Positions 33,810 to 42,951 of a stretch of DNA of 64,000 bases are shown in pieces. Within the stretch, counting starts at the first letter, position 1. Each line of letters begins with the position of its first letter. Below the pieces are notes generated by a model that saw nothing but the letters and a program-made list of their open reading frames with translations, was not told the origin of the DNA and did not search any database. Origin of the DNA: an uncultured Oscillospiraceae bacterium (GTDB lineage: Bacteria > Bacillota > Clostridia > Oscillospirales > Oscillospiraceae); the NCBI GenBank assembly GCA_944385485.1, contig CALWXL010000001.1:1-64000 (forward strand), written 5' to 3'. The position numbers were made by a program, and so were the translations under genes.

Positions 33810-33850
33810 GATAGCCGCCCCTATGCTACAAGGGGCGGCTATCTTTTTTT
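33810..33850 (+). terminator. Terminator after scfB
   Basis: GATAGCCGCCCCT and AGGGGCGGCTATC form a 13-bp stem with an 8-base loop, followed by seven T. Confidence 0.92.
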
Positions 33851-33897
33851 GCATAAAAGCCAACGTAGCGCATACAGTTGCAAGAGGTGATGCAGCC

Positions 33898-34527
33898 ATG
33901 ACAAGGCCCAAGCGATTGCATATGGTACGCCCCGCCCGTGGACAGTCGGAACGGAAGGGAAGGGGACCACTCTTTTTCCTGTGTCTCTTTTTTCTGATTG
34001 GCGCTTTGCTGGGAAGCATATTTGCACTTCTGGGCGGCAGTCACCCCCAGTTGGCCCAACAGTTGGACATATTCTTTCAGTCGGTGGCTCAGGACGGGCC
34101 TCCCGATGTTTCTTGGTGGAGCACCCTATGGGAAGCACTGAGTTGGCCTCTGCTTCTGGTTCTGCTCAGTTTTGGCCCCCCGGGCGTCGTCGGCATTCCT
34201 TGTGTCTTTCTGATCCGGGGATTTTTGCTCAGTTATGCCTGCTCCAGCTTTGTTGCCATGTATGGATTGCATGGCTTGGGCTGGAATGCTCTGTTTTTTG
34301 GCGTTTCTGCCCTTTTCCTGCTGCCAATCTGTGTATGCATAGGGCATTGGGCCTTTACCAACTCCTGCCAACGATGTTTCCCCCAGGACGCATCACCCTG
34401 CGCCCGCCCTTCGGGTGCCATGCTCATGTACTGCGGAATTCTGTTGTGCCTGTTTCTCTTTCTGCAAGGACATATTCTCCCCATTTGGCTACCCGAACTC
34501 TGTCAAAAGCTATTGTCTGTTCTGTGA
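33898..34527 (+). CDS. spoIIM: SpoIIM-like (DUF95) membrane protein
   Basis: A 209-residue protein with a basic N-terminus and five predicted membrane segments, of the size and layout of SpoIIM, the engulfment protein that works with SpoIID and SpoIIP. Matching traits are the LFFLIGALLGSIFALLGG first helix, a region around VVGIPCVFLIRGFLLSYA and GLGWNALFFG. Similarity is moderate, so it could be a general DUF95 protein. GAGGTGA precedes the ATG at 33898. It is 83 bases upstream of ruvC, which has its own promoter. Confidence 0.65.
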   Translation: MTRPKRLHMVRPARGQSERKGRGPLFFLCLFFLIGALLGSIFALLGGSHPQLAQQLDIFFQSVAQDGPPDVSWWSTLWEALSWPLLLVLLSFGPPGVVGIPCVFLIRGFLLSYACSSFVAMYGLHGLGWNALFFGVSALFLLPICVCIGHWAFTNSCQRCFPQDASPCARPSGAMLMYCGILLCLFLFLQGHILPIWLPELCQKLLSVL

Positions 34528-34544
34528 TCCTGCGCCCCTATCCC

Positions 34545-34573
34545 TTGCGGCATAGAACAAATTATGATACAAT
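34545..34573 (+). promoter_or_regulatory. Promoter of ruvCAB
   Basis: TTGCGG, 17 bases, TACAAT, 38 bases before the ruvC start. Confidence 0.65.
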
Positions 34574-34610
34574 AGTTCGAGTACATTTGTGGGGTAGGAG
34601 GCTGCATCCA

Positions 34611-35114
34611 TTGCGAATTTTAGGAATTGACCCAGGCTATGCCATTGTAGGCTTTGGCCTGGTAGATGCTGCGGCCGGGAAGCAGAAACTAGTGGCGTGC
34701 GGTGCCATCAACACCCCAGCCGGCGTACGTCTGCCCGCTCGTCTGTGGCAAATTGCCACAGATCTTGAGGAGCTAATGGGACAATTTCACCCGGATGTTC
34801 TGGCCATTGAGGAACTTTTCTTCAATCAGAATGTCACCACCGGAATCGGCGTGGCTCAGGCCAGAGGCGTCATTCTCATGACCGCAGAAAAGTGCGGGAT
34901 TCCCGTGGTGGAGTATAATCCTTCCCAGGTCAAGCAGGCAGTGGTAGGGTACGGAAAAGCAGAAAAAAAGCAAGTCATGGAGATGACCCGCAAGTTACTG
35001 CGACTTACCCACGTGCCCAAACCGGATGATGCCGCAGATGCGGTAGCCATCGCCTTGTGTCATGCCCGCAGCAGTACCTCACTGTTGTCCCGGCGCGCCA
35101 TCAACCAAACCTAA
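34611..35114 (+). CDS. ruvC: Holliday junction resolvase RuvC
   Basis: A 167-residue endodeoxyribonuclease that cuts Holliday junctions symmetrically. The catalytic acidic residues are in ILGIDPG, AIEELFF and PDDAADAVA. The TTG at 34611 is the start: it gives the invariant MRILGIDPG N-terminus and follows AGGAGG. A much longer open frame upstream runs over the previous gene and is rejected. First gene of a ruvC-ruvA-ruvB operon. Confidence 0.95.
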   Translation: MRILGIDPGYAIVGFGLVDAAAGKQKLVACGAINTPAGVRLPARLWQIATDLEELMGQFHPDVLAIEELFFNQNVTTGIGVAQARGVILMTAEKCGIPVVEYNPSQVKQAVVGYGKAEKKQVMEMTRKLLRLTHVPKPDDAADAVAIALCHARSSTSLLSRRAINQT

Positions 35115-35124
35115 GGAGCAAGCT

Positions 35125-35727
35125 ATGTTTTACTATCTTAACGGAACTGTGGCCCACATCGGCCCATATCTGGCGGTTATCGACTGCGGCGGTGTGGGAT
35201 ACGCCTGCCGCACCACCAACTACACCATCTCCAATCTCACCAAAGGGGCTCAGGCCAAGCTCTACACCTACCTTCATGTGCGGGAAGACGTGTTTGAACT
35301 GTACGGATTTTCTACAGAAGGAGAGTTGTCCAGCTTTCAGATGCTGCTGGGTGTCTCCGGCGTAGGCCCCAAAGCCGCTTTGGCCATTCTCTCCTCCAAC
35401 ACCCCGGAGGGACTGGCCATGGCCATTGTCTCGGAGAATGAAAAAGCCTTGACCTGTGCTCCTGGAATTGGCAAAAAGATAGCCCAGCGTATCATCTTGG
35501 AGTTGAAGGACAAGCTGGCCAAGGGTCAACTGACCACCGGTTCCGGGGAATCCTTTGCCGGCGGAGTAACCATCATTCCAGAAAATAAGACCAGCGAGGC
35601 CTCAGCTGCACTGGCTGTTTTGGGATATAGCCAGCCAGAGATCACTGCCGCCCTGAAGGGGTTGAATGTGGACCAGCTCTCTCTGGAGGACATCATCAAG
35701 CAGGCGCTCAAACGCATGATGCGATAA
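35125..35727 (+). CDS. ruvA: Holliday junction branch migration protein RuvA
   Basis: A 200-residue protein that binds four-way junctions and loads RuvB. It has the N-terminal OB fold (MFYYLNGTVAHI), the helix-hairpin-helix domain (GVSGVGPKAALAIL, APGIGKKIAQRI), and the C-terminal RuvB-binding domain. AAGGAG precedes the ATG; 10 bases after ruvC. Confidence 0.96.
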   Translation: MFYYLNGTVAHIGPYLAVIDCGGVGYACRTTNYTISNLTKGAQAKLYTYLHVREDVFELYGFSTEGELSSFQMLLGVSGVGPKAALAILSSNTPEGLAMAIVSENEKALTCAPGIGKKIAQRIILELKDKLAKGQLTTGSGESFAGGVTIIPENKTSEASAALAVLGYSQPEITAALKGLNVDQLSLEDIIKQALKRMMR

Positions 35728-35750
35728 GCCCTACCACGAGGTGTTAAGCT

Positions 35751-36812
35751 ATGAGTATTGACTTTTCCAATCACGAATACGAGGACGATTCCTTTCAGCC
35801 CCTGGTAAGCACCTCGCTTACTTCGGCAGATGAAGGGGAGTCCACCCTACGGCCTCAAACACTGGACCAATACATTGGACAGTCCAAAGCCAAAGGAAAC
35901 CTGGAGGTATTCATCCAGGCAGCCAAAATGAGGGGAGAGCCCCTGGACCATGTGCTCCTCCACGGCCCTCCGGGTCTGGGTAAGACCACCCTCAGCGGCA
36001 TCATTGCCAATGAGATGGGGGTCCAAATTCGCATTACCTCCGGCCCCGCCATTGAAAAGCCCGGAGATTTGGCGGCGCTTCTCACCAACCTCCAGGAAAA
36101 TGACATTCTGTTTGTGGATGAGATCCACCGACTCAACCGTTCCGTGGAGGAGATTCTCTATCCGGCCATGGAGGACTATGCCATTGATATCATCATTGGC
36201 AAAGGCCCCTCCGCCAACTCCATCCGTTTGGACCTGCCTAAATTTACCCTCATCGGCGCCACCACCCGAGCCGGGCAACTTTCCGCCCCTCTGCGTGATC
36301 GTTTTGGTGTCACCCTGCGTCTGGAACTCTACTCACCCCAGGAGCTGAGCGAAATCGTCACCCGGTCGGCAGGTATTCTCAACGTTCCCATCGAACCAGA
36401 TGGGGCCATGGAAATCGCCCGCCGCAGCCGAGGAACCCCAAGAATCGCAAACCGCATGCTTCGTCGAGTACGGGATTTCGCTCAGGTCACCGCCGGAGGT
36501 GTCATCACGCAATCTGTGGCCGACCGTGCCCTGAAGGCCCTGGAAATTGACAACCTGGGATTGGATCAAATTGACCGCCGTATGCTAATGAGCATCATAG
36601 AGAACTACGGCGGCGGTCCAGTGGGACTGGATACCCTGGCCGCTACCATCAACGAAGAATCTGTCACCTTGGAAGATGTATATGAGCCCTATCTGATGCA
36701 GTTGGGTTTTCTGACTCGTACTCCCAGGGGGCGTTGTGTCACCGCGAAAGCCTATGAACATTTGGGTCTGTCCGTGCCGAATCGGATAGAAATGGAACAA
36801 CTTTCCTTTTGA
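35751..36812 (+). CDS. ruvB: Holliday junction branch migration helicase RuvB
   Basis: A 353-residue AAA+ ATPase that drives branch migration. Walker [11 protein letters not shown], Walker B FVDEIHR, the sensor GATTRAG, and the C-terminal winged helix (TPRGR) are all present. Length is normal for the family. GAGGTG precedes the ATG. The gene ends the ruv operon; no terminator is obvious before the sigH promoter. Confidence 0.96.
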   Translation: MSIDFSNHEYEDDSFQPLVSTSLTSADEGESTLRPQTLDQYIGQSKAKGNLEVFIQAAKMRGEPLDHVLLHGPPGLGKTTLSGIIANEMGVQIRITSGPAIEKPGDLAALLTNLQENDILFVDEIHRLNRSVEEILYPAMEDYAIDIIIGKGPSANSIRLDLPKFTLIGATTRAGQLSAPLRDRFGVTLRLELYSPQELSEIVTRSAGILNVPIEPDGAMEIARRSRGTPRIANRMLRRVRDFAQVTAGGVITQSVADRALKALEIDNLGLDQIDRRMLMSIIENYGGGPVGLDTLAATINEESVTLEDVYEPYLMQLGFLTRTPRGRCVTAKAYEHLGLSVPNRIEMEQLSF

Positions 36813-36867
36813 TTTCCTTCTATTTCTATATCCTCACAAACCGTTTTTAGATTTTGCATAAAAATCA

Positions 36868-36896
36868 TTGACATTTGACGTAATTTGTGATAAAAA
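36868..36896 (+). promoter_or_regulatory. Promoter of sigH
   Basis: Consensus TTGACA, 17 bases, TAAAAA, 16 bases before the chosen ATG, which implies a very short leader. Confidence 0.65.
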
Positions 36897-36912
36897 TAAA
36901 CAAGGTTGCAAT

Positions 36913-37503
36913 ATGAAACACTTCGATGCTTTGACAACAGAATATTCTGATGAGGCACTATGTGCAAAAGCCAGGGACGGAGACTTGGATGCCGAAGAGC
37001 AGTTGGTGCTCCGCTATCAAAGGCAGGTGCGGATGTGCGCCCGGCCCTATTTTCTGGCAGGCGGCGACAGCGAGGACTTGATTCAAGAGGCCATGTTTGG
37101 TCTCATCAAGGCGATTCGGGAGTTTGATCCCGGTCGCGACATTCAATTTCGGACCTTTGCAGATGTCTGCATTCGAAACCGAATTCGATCCGCCATTGTC
37201 TCTGCATCCAGAGGCAAGCATATGCCCTTGAATGACAGCGTTCCCTTTGATTCGGTGATGGCCGAAAGCGACTGCAGCCCGGAAGATTTGTTTATCTCCC
37301 GCGAAGAGGAAGCGGAGCGAATCACACAGCTTAGCAAGTGTCTGTCTTGTCTGGAACAGCAGGTTTTGACCCTGTTCCTCCAAGGACTCTCTTATCAGGA
37401 AATCAGTTGCCATGTCGGACGCTCGGTAAAGTCTGTAGACAATGCTGTACAGCGGATTCGGCGAAAGCTTGCCCCATACTACGGCGATTTCAGCAAAAGC
37501 TGA
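36913..37503 (+). CDS. sigH: RNA polymerase sigma factor SigH (Spo0H-type)
   Basis: A 196-residue sigma-70-family factor of the sigma-H type, used at the onset of sporulation. Region 2 (YFLAGGDSEDLIQEAMFGLIKAI, QFRTFADVCIRNRI, RGKHMPLNDSVPFD) and region 4 (LSYQEISCHVGRSVKSVDNAVQRIRRKL) are well conserved. An in-frame start at 36868 is rejected because it lies in the promoter. The ribosome site before the ATG at 36913 (AAGG) is weak, so low translation is expected. Confidence 0.9.
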   Translation: MKHFDALTTEYSDEALCAKARDGDLDAEEQLVLRYQRQVRMCARPYFLAGGDSEDLIQEAMFGLIKAIREFDPGRDIQFRTFADVCIRNRIRSAIVSASRGKHMPLNDSVPFDSVMAESDCSPEDLFISREEEAERITQLSKCLSCLEQQVLTLFLQGLSYQEISCHVGRSVKSVDNAVQRIRRKLAPYYGDFSKS

Positions 37504-37569
37504 CGCAAATATTACAGTCCCAGCAGTGGCTTTTCCCCGGTTCTGGGCATCAAAAGAGAGGGTATTTCC

Positions 37570-37848
37570 ATGTACGAAGACAAGACTTTAGTTTGCAAAG
37601 AGTGTGGCCAGGAGTTCGTGTTTACCGCCGGTGAGCAGGAGTTCTACGCCGAGCGCGGCTTCCAGAATGAGCCCCAGCGCTGCAAGACCTGCCGTGACGC
37701 TCGCAAGGCTGCCGCTCGTGGCCCCCGTGAGTACTTCACCGCCACTTGTGCCGCTTGTGGCCGTGAGGCAAAGGTTCCTTTTGAGCCCAAGTCCGACCGC
37801 CCTGTTTACTGCAGCGAGTGCTTCGCTAAGATGCGTGAAGAGGGCTAA
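37570..37848 (+). CDS. Zinc-ribbon protein with two CxxC pairs repeated
   Basis: A 92-residue protein with cysteine pairs CKEC, CKTC, CAAC and CSEC in two halves. The first half matches the clostridial zinc-ribbon family that starts with DKTLVCKECGQEF and ends NEPQRCKTCR; the second half resembles the RNA-polymerase-like CxxC-x-CxxC ribbon. The function is unknown; it probably binds zinc and nucleic acid or protein. GAGAGGG before the ATG. It follows sigH by 66 bases. Confidence 0.85.
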   Translation: MYEDKTLVCKECGQEFVFTAGEQEFYAERGFQNEPQRCKTCRDARKAAARGPREYFTATCAACGREAKVPFEPKSDRPVYCSECFAKMREEG

Positions 37849-37871
37849 GCCTTTCCATCTTTGATGCATCA

Positions 37872-37905
37872 ACCGGAGCTGCCAACCATGGCAGCTCCGG
37901 TTTTC
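37872..37905 (+). terminator. Terminator after the zinc-ribbon gene
   Basis: CCGGAGCTGCC and GGCAGCTCCGG form an 11-bp stem with a 6-base loop, followed by TTTTC. Confidence 0.85.
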
Positions 37906-37942
37906 TCTATCCATTTCTCGCCAACCTTTTTCCTCTCATCCC

Positions 37943-37971
37943 TTGTTCCCACTTTGGAACTGTGATATAAT
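37943..37971 (+). promoter_or_regulatory. Promoter of purB
   Basis: TTGTTC, 17 bases, perfect TATAAT, about 105 bases before the GTG start, leaving a leader of roughly 100 bases with no recognised riboswitch. Confidence 0.7.
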
Positions 37972-38076
37972 ATTGTTGTTCATGGAACATGTTTTCTACA
38001 TATTTCATTCCTGAAACAGGTGGGGGACAGACCGCCAGCGCCTCTGCCCATATCCAATAAGGGGGTTCTTTTCACT

Positions 38077-39513
38077 GTGAACAAAACTATTTACGAAAGT
38101 CCTCTCTCGTCTCGTTATGCCAGCGATGAGATGCAATTCATCTTCTCGCCGGACAAGAAGTTCTCCACCTGGCGCAAGCTGTGGGTGGCTTTGGCTCGTG
38201 CAGAAATGGAGCTGGGCCTGCCTATCACCCAGGAGCAGATCCAGGAGATGGAGGCACATCTCACCGACATCGACTACGATCTGGCTGCTGAGAAGGAAAA
38301 GGAGCTGCGCCATGATGTCATGGCCCACATTCACACCTTTGGCACCCTGTGCCCCAAGGCCATGCCCATCATTCACCTGGGCGCCACCAGCTGCTACGTG
38401 GGCGACAATACCGACATCATTATCATGCGCGAAGGTCTGATGCTCATCCGGGACAAACTGGTCCGCGTGCTCTCCAACCTCTCCCAGTTTGCCACCAGAT
38501 ATAAGGCGCTGCCCACCCTGGGCTTCACCCACTTCCAGGCCGCCCAGTTGGTCACAGTAGGCAAGCGCGCCACCTTGTGGATGAACGAGCTGCTCATGGA
38601 TCTGGAGGAAATCGAATACCGCATTTCCACCCTGAAGCTGTTGGGCTGCAAGGGCACCACTGGCACCCAGGCCTCCTTCCTGGAGCTGTTCGAGGGTGAC
38701 CACGAGAAGTGCAAGGAGCTGGACCGCCGGATTGCCAAGGAGATGGGCTTTGAGGCCTCTGTCCCTGTGTCCGGTCAGACCTACTCCCGCAAGGTTGACT
38801 CTGCGGTACTCTCCACCTTGGCCGGTATTGCCCAGTCTGCCAGTAAGTTTGCCACCGACGTGCGTCTTCTGTGCCATTTGAAAGAAGTGGAAGAGCCCTT
38901 TGAGAGTAAGCAGATTGGTTCCTCTGCCATGCCTTACAAGCGCAACCCCATGCGCTGCGAGCGCATCTGTGCTTTGGCCCGCTATGTGATGGCAGATGTG
39001 ACCAACCCCATGGTCACCGCTGCCTCTCAGTGGTTCGAGCGCACTCTGGACGACTCTGCCAACAAGCGCATCTCTGTCCCCGAAGCGTTCCTGGCCGTGG
39101 ACGCCATCCTCAACATCTACGAAAATGTTTCTGCTGGCCTCGTGGTTCACGAGAAGGTGATTGAAAAGCACATCCTGGAGGAGCTGCCCTTTATGGCCAG
39201 TGAGAACATCATGATGGACGCCGTCAAGAAGGGGGGAGACCGTCAGGAGCTCCATGAGCGCATTCGTGTCCACGCCCTGGAGGCCGGTCATAATGTGAAG
39301 GATCTGGGCCTGAGCAACAACCTTATCGATCTGATTGCAGAAGATCCCCTCTTTGGCATGAGCCGAGAGGAGCTGCTGGCCCACATGGAGCCTTCTCGCT
39401 ACATCGGCCGCTGCCCCCAGCAGGTAGACGATTTCATCGCAGAGTTTATTGCCCCCGTGCTGGAGGCTCACGCCCAGGCACTGACCGGAGTTCACACCGA
39501 ACTCAAGGTCTGA
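38077..39513 (+). CDS. purB: Adenylosuccinate lyase
   Basis: A 478-residue lyase acting twice in purine synthesis: it splits SAICAR to AICAR and adenylosuccinate to AMP, releasing fumarate. The fumarase/aspartase superfamily signature is SSAMPYKRNPMRCER; TAAQ/TSCYVGDN-type substrate loops precede it. The GTG at 38077 is preferred because it gives the clostridial N-terminus MNKTIYESPLSSRYAS; AAGGGGG lies 11 bases upstream. The frame is open for 19 more codons without support. Codon use is strongly biased, typical of high expression. It is followed by pfkA, 33 bases on. Confidence 0.95.
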   Translation: MNKTIYESPLSSRYASDEMQFIFSPDKKFSTWRKLWVALARAEMELGLPITQEQIQEMEAHLTDIDYDLAAEKEKELRHDVMAHIHTFGTLCPKAMPIIHLGATSCYVGDNTDIIIMREGLMLIRDKLVRVLSNLSQFATRYKALPTLGFTHFQAAQLVTVGKRATLWMNELLMDLEEIEYRISTLKLLGCKGTTGTQASFLELFEGDHEKCKELDRRIAKEMGFEASVPVSGQTYSRKVDSAVLSTLAGIAQSASKFATDVRLLCHLKEVEEPFESKQIGSSAMPYKRNPMRCERICALARYVMADVTNPMVTAASQWFERTLDDSANKRISVPEAFLAVDAILNIYENVSAGLVVHEKVIEKHILEELPFMASENIMMDAVKKGGDRQELHERIRVHALEAGHNVKDLGLSNNLIDLIAEDPLFGMSREELLAHMEPSRYIGRCPQQVDDFIAEFIAPVLEAHAQALTGVHTELKV

Positions 39514-39546
39514 TTTCATCAATTTCATATTTTGGGAGGAACGAAT

Positions 39547-40533
39547 ATGGATACTGCAGTTCATCGTATCGGCGTATTTACCAGCGGTGGAGACGCTCCA
39601 GGCATGAATGCCGCCATTCGTGCGGTTGTCAGAACGTCCCTGCATATGGGAATTGAATGTATCGGCATTCGCCGAGGATACCACGGCCTGATTAACGGTG
39701 ATTTCACCCGTCTGGATTTTGAAAGCGTCAGCGACATCTCCCGTCGGGGTGGTACTATTTTGTACTCTGCTCGCAGCCTGGAATTCAAGGAAGAGGCTGG
39801 CCGCAACAAGGCTTTGGCCACCTGCAAACTTCTGGGTCTGGATGCCTTGGTGGGTATCGGCGGCGACGGTACATTCCGTGGCCTGCTCACTCTGGCTGAC
39901 AGTGGCATCTCTGTGATCGGTATCCCCGGCACCATTGATAATGATATTGCCTGCTCTTCTTATACAGTAGGCTATGACACCGCCTGCAACACCGCATTGG
40001 AGAGCATCGACCGTCTCCGTGACACCATGAAGTCCCACGAGCGTTGCTCTGTGGTGGAGGTCATGGGCCATCGGGCTGGACATCTGGCTGTAGCCGTAGG
40101 CATCTCCTGCGGCGCCACCGTCGTTCTGGTGCCTGAGCAGCCTGTGGACTTCCAGCGGGATGTTATCACTCCCATCCGTCAGGCCCGCCTGGGTGGCCGT
40201 ACCCACTTCATGGTCATTGTGGCAGAAGGTGTTCCCGGCGGCGGCTATGGTGTAGCCCAGCAGATCAAGGAGTTCACCGCTCTGGACACCCGCGTTACCG
40301 TTTTGGGCCACGTCCAGCGCGGCGGTTCTCCCACAGCTCGTGACCGTATGGTTGCCACCAACATGGGTTATCATGCTGTTCGTCTGCTGGCAGAAGGGAA
40401 GACCTGCCGGGTGGTTGCCATGTCTGGTGACGACATCGTCGACTATGACATCACCGAAGCCCTTGGCATGAAGAAGGAAATCGACGAATATAGTCTGTCT
40501 ATGCTTCGCGATCTCACGGGTGTACATGGTTGA
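39547..40533 (+). CDS. pfkA: ATP-dependent 6-phosphofructokinase
   Basis: A 328-residue enzyme that phosphorylates fructose 6-phosphate. The motif GIGGDGTFRG has Gly at the position that marks ATP rather than PPi use (PPi enzymes have Asp). The catalytic segment PGTIDNDIACSSYTVGYDTA and the substrate-binding segment EVMGHRAG are intact. GGGAGG before the ATG. It follows purB and is closed by a strong terminator. A PPi-dependent enzyme is encoded 1 kb away. Confidence 0.95.
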   Translation: MDTAVHRIGVFTSGGDAPGMNAAIRAVVRTSLHMGIECIGIRRGYHGLINGDFTRLDFESVSDISRRGGTILYSARSLEFKEEAGRNKALATCKLLGLDALVGIGGDGTFRGLLTLADSGISVIGIPGTIDNDIACSSYTVGYDTACNTALESIDRLRDTMKSHERCSVVEVMGHRAGHLAVAVGISCGATVVLVPEQPVDFQRDVITPIRQARLGGRTHFMVIVAEGVPGGGYGVAQQIKEFTALDTRVTVLGHVQRGGSPTARDRMVATNMGYHAVRLLAEGKTCRVVAMSGDDIVDYDITEALGMKKEIDEYSLSMLRDLTGVHG

Positions 40534-40549
40534 TCTTCAAATTTGACCT

Positions 40550-40587
40550 AAAAAAACGAGGTCCCAAATGGGACCTCGTTTTTTTAA
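40550..40587. terminator. Bidirectional terminator after pfkA
   Basis: AACGAGGTCCC and GGGACCTCGTT form an 11-bp stem with a 4-base loop, flanked by A and T runs, between pfkA and the convergent oxidoreductase gene. Confidence 0.92.
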
Positions 40588-40588
40588 T

Positions 40589-41572
40589 TTATTCGAAAGG
40601 ATACCGAATTCCCATTTGTCGACGGGCTTCATCCATCACTTCCATCATGTGAATGGTCTCTTCATGGGTCATAGAGGGACATTCCAATTGCCCATTTACG
40701 ATACTTGCCACTGTCTCCATGACTTCATATTCGTAGCCTGTCAGCTGTTTGGGGCATTCCTGACGCTGAATCAGCTGATATTTGGAGTCATAGACCGAGA
40801 TAGACTGCGGATTATTGATATTTTCCACCACAACAAATCCTTTACTGCCATAAATAACACCCATACGGTCAGACACGCAGTTGGCTCCTGCGTTAAGCAC
40901 TGCCATCTTACCGTCCTCCCAGATGAGTGTAATACTGTCATTGAGATCGACGCCTTTGTCAGACTTCACACAAGTAGCATGGATTTGTGCGCCAGGGCCA
41001 AATATCATCTCTGCAAAATTCAGGGGATAAATTCCCACATCCAGCAACGCACCTCCAGCCAGAGATGGCTCTACAATGCGCTCTTTTCTCATGATTTCAT
41101 ATCCAAGGTTAGCTGTAAGCATTTTTGGCTGGCCAATGATACCGGAATGTACTGTCTGGGCAATCATCTCCCGCATGGGCTGATACCTGGTCCATATGGC
41201 CTCTGTGAGCAGAAGTCCCTTGTTTTTGGCGCACTGGAGCATTTCCCGCGCCTGCTGTGCATTGACCGCAAAGGCTTTCTCGCATAACACGTGCTTACCA
41301 TGCTCCAAGCACATCATGACATGCTCATAATGGTGCGAGTGAGGGGTAGCCACATACACCAGCTGCACCGCATCGTCGCACAGCATCTCCTCATAGCTTC
41401 CATATGCCTTTTCCACGCCATAGGCCTGGGCGAACGATTCCGCACGCTTTCCATCTCTGGCCGCCACAGCGTACAGAGAAACCTCTTGATACCCCGACTC
41501 ACACATCTGCTGGATTGTCCGAGCCATGGTGGCAGCAATGCTGCCAGCTCCCAGAATGGCAAAATGAATCAT
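40589..41572 (-). CDS. Gfo/Idh/MocA-family oxidoreductase
   Basis: A 327-residue NAD(P)-dependent dehydrogenase. The N-terminal Rossmann fold is marked by MIHFAILGAGSIAATMA, the nucleotide-proximal EKAF (CEKAFAVN) holds the typical catalytic lysine, and a C-terminal α/β domain follows (from about residue 125). Substrates in this family are sugars, inositols or related polyols; this one cannot be assigned. The ATG at 41572 is 9 bases after AAAGGAG; in-frame starts further upstream are less well placed. Confidence 0.88.
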   Translation of the reverse strand: MIHFAILGAGSIAATMARTIQQMCESGYQEVSLYAVAARDGKRAESFAQAYGVEKAYGSYEEMLCDDAVQLVYVATPHSHHYEHVMMCLEHGKHVLCEKAFAVNAQQAREMLQCAKNKGLLLTEAIWTRYQPMREMIAQTVHSGIIGQPKMLTANLGYEIMRKERIVEPSLAGGALLDVGIYPLNFAEMIFGPGAQIHATCVKSDKGVDLNDSITLIWEDGKMAVLNAGANCVSDRMGVIYGSKGFVVVENINNPQSISVYDSKYQLIQRQECPKQLTGYEYEVMETVASIVNGQLECPSMTHEETIHMMEVMDEARRQMGIRYPFE

Positions 41573-41596
41573 TTCGGCCATCTCCTTTTTCAATAA

Positions 41597-41640
41597 ATAA
41601 AAAATGATGAGGAATTACATCTCTGTAATTCCTCATCATC
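41597..41640 (-). terminator. Terminator after the PPi-dependent phosphofructokinase gene
   Basis: GATGAGGAATTACA and TGTAATTCCTCATC form a 14-bp stem with a 4-base loop, followed on the minus strand by a T-rich run. Confidence 0.88.
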
Positions 41641-41669
41641 ATAACACATAGCAGGGAAGAGGTCTACTC

Positions 41670-42908
41670 TTACTTGCTGGCCAGAACCTTCTTCAGACGG
41701 GCGAAGCGGGGCAGGCCGTGCTCGGTGGCGCGGGTGTTCTCACCCTGAATCAGGGGCAGAGCGTAGTCGATGAAGCCCTGGTTGATGCCATTGCCAGCCT
41801 CGTTGATCCACTCCAGGGGCACTTTCTTCTCAAAGTTGGCCACCTCAGAGAGGTTGAACAGCTTGGTCTTGCACTCATAGCCGTTCTCACGGGAGCACTC
41901 GAAGCCCACCATCTTATCGGTCTCGCCGGCCACAGCAGCCTCCACGGCGGTCTTACCAGCCAGGAAGGACTCCTGAATGTCGGTCTGAGAAGCCAGGTGA
42001 GCGCCGCAGCGCTGCAGCAGGGACAGCTCGATGCCACGGACCTTGGCGCCGGTGCGCTCCTTGACGATGTTGGCCAGCATAGCAGCCAGACCGCCCAGCT
42101 GAGCGTGACCGAAACCGTCGGTGGCAGAGGTCTTAGCCTCGGAGACGAAGGAGCCGTCAGCATAGTGGATGCCCTCGGAGACAGCCACGATGCAGTTGCC
42201 GTTCTTCTCGTAGATGGAGGTCACATCGGCCAGGAACTTGTCCATGTCGAAGTCCACCTCGGGAACGTAGATCAGGTCGGGAGCGCAGCCCACGACGCCA
42301 GCCAGAGCGGCAGCAGCAGTCAGCCAGCCAGCGTGACGGCCCATGATCTCGATGATGGTGACCATGCCGGTGTCGTACACACGGGCATCCTTGTACACCT
42401 CAGCGCAGGAAGTAGCGATGTACTTGGCAGCGGAGGCGAAGCCGGGGCAGTGGTCGGTGCCGAACAGGTCGTTGTCGATGGTCTTGGGCACGCCCATGAC
42501 GCGGCACTCATAGCCGGACTTGGCCATGAAGCGGCTGACCTTGGAGCAGGTGTCCATGGAGTCGTTACCACCGTTGTAGAAGAAGTAACGCACGTCGTAC
42601 TTCTTGAAGATCTCCAGAATCCGCTTGTAGTCGGTGTCGTCCACATCGGGATCGGCGATCTTGTAACGGCAGGAACCCAGCTCAGAAGAGGGAGTGTTCA
42701 GCAGCAGCTCCAGCTCGTGAGCGTCCTCCTGGCTCATGTCATACAGACGATCGTTGAGAACGCCCTTGATGCCGTGAGCAGCGCCGTACACGGCGGTGAT
42801 GTTGGGGTTATCCAGAGCGGTGCGAATGACACCGTATGCGCTGGCATTGATCACGGAGGTAGGACCGCCGGACTGACCAATGATACATGCGCCTTTCAGT
42901 TGAGACAT
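41670..42908 (-). CDS. pfp: Pyrophosphate-dependent 6-phosphofructokinase
   Basis: A 412-residue phosphofructokinase of the PPi-using clade: the phosphoryl-donor motif is NGGNDSMDT rather than GGDGT, and PKTIDNDLFGTDHCPGFASA carries the catalytic Asp. It works reversibly between fructose 6-phosphate and fructose 1,6-bisphosphate and saves ATP in glycolysis. AGGAGG before the ATG. Strong codon bias indicates high expression. It lies just downstream of the aldolase gene on the same strand. Confidence 0.94.
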   Translation of the reverse strand: MSQLKGACIIGQSGGPTSVINASAYGVIRTALDNPNITAVYGAAHGIKGVLNDRLYDMSQEDAHELELLLNTPSSELGSCRYKIADPDVDDTDYKRILEIFKKYDVRYFFYNGGNDSMDTCSKVSRFMAKSGYECRVMGVPKTIDNDLFGTDHCPGFASAAKYIATSCAEVYKDARVYDTGMVTIIEIMGRHAGWLTAAAALAGVVGCAPDLIYVPEVDFDMDKFLADVTSIYEKNGNCIVAVSEGIHYADGSFVSEAKTSATDGFGHAQLGGLAAMLANIVKERTGAKVRGIELSLLQRCGAHLASQTDIQESFLAGKTAVEAAVAGETDKMVGFECSRENGYECKTKLFNLSEVANFEKKVPLEWINEAGNGINQGFIDYALPLIQGENTRATEHGLPRFARLKKVLASK

Positions 42909-42951
42909 GTTTGAATCCTCCTAATGTTGTGATGCGTTTGAAACGCGCTGA

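Noticed and set aside
32523..34019. Long minus-strand open frame opposite scfB
   Set aside because: Antisense to the maturase gene and crossing its terminator; no family features.
38005..40527. Very long open frame antisense to purB and pfkA
   Set aside because: It mirrors two strongly biased, clearly recognised genes, has no family resemblance, and has no ribosome site. It is a product of codon bias.
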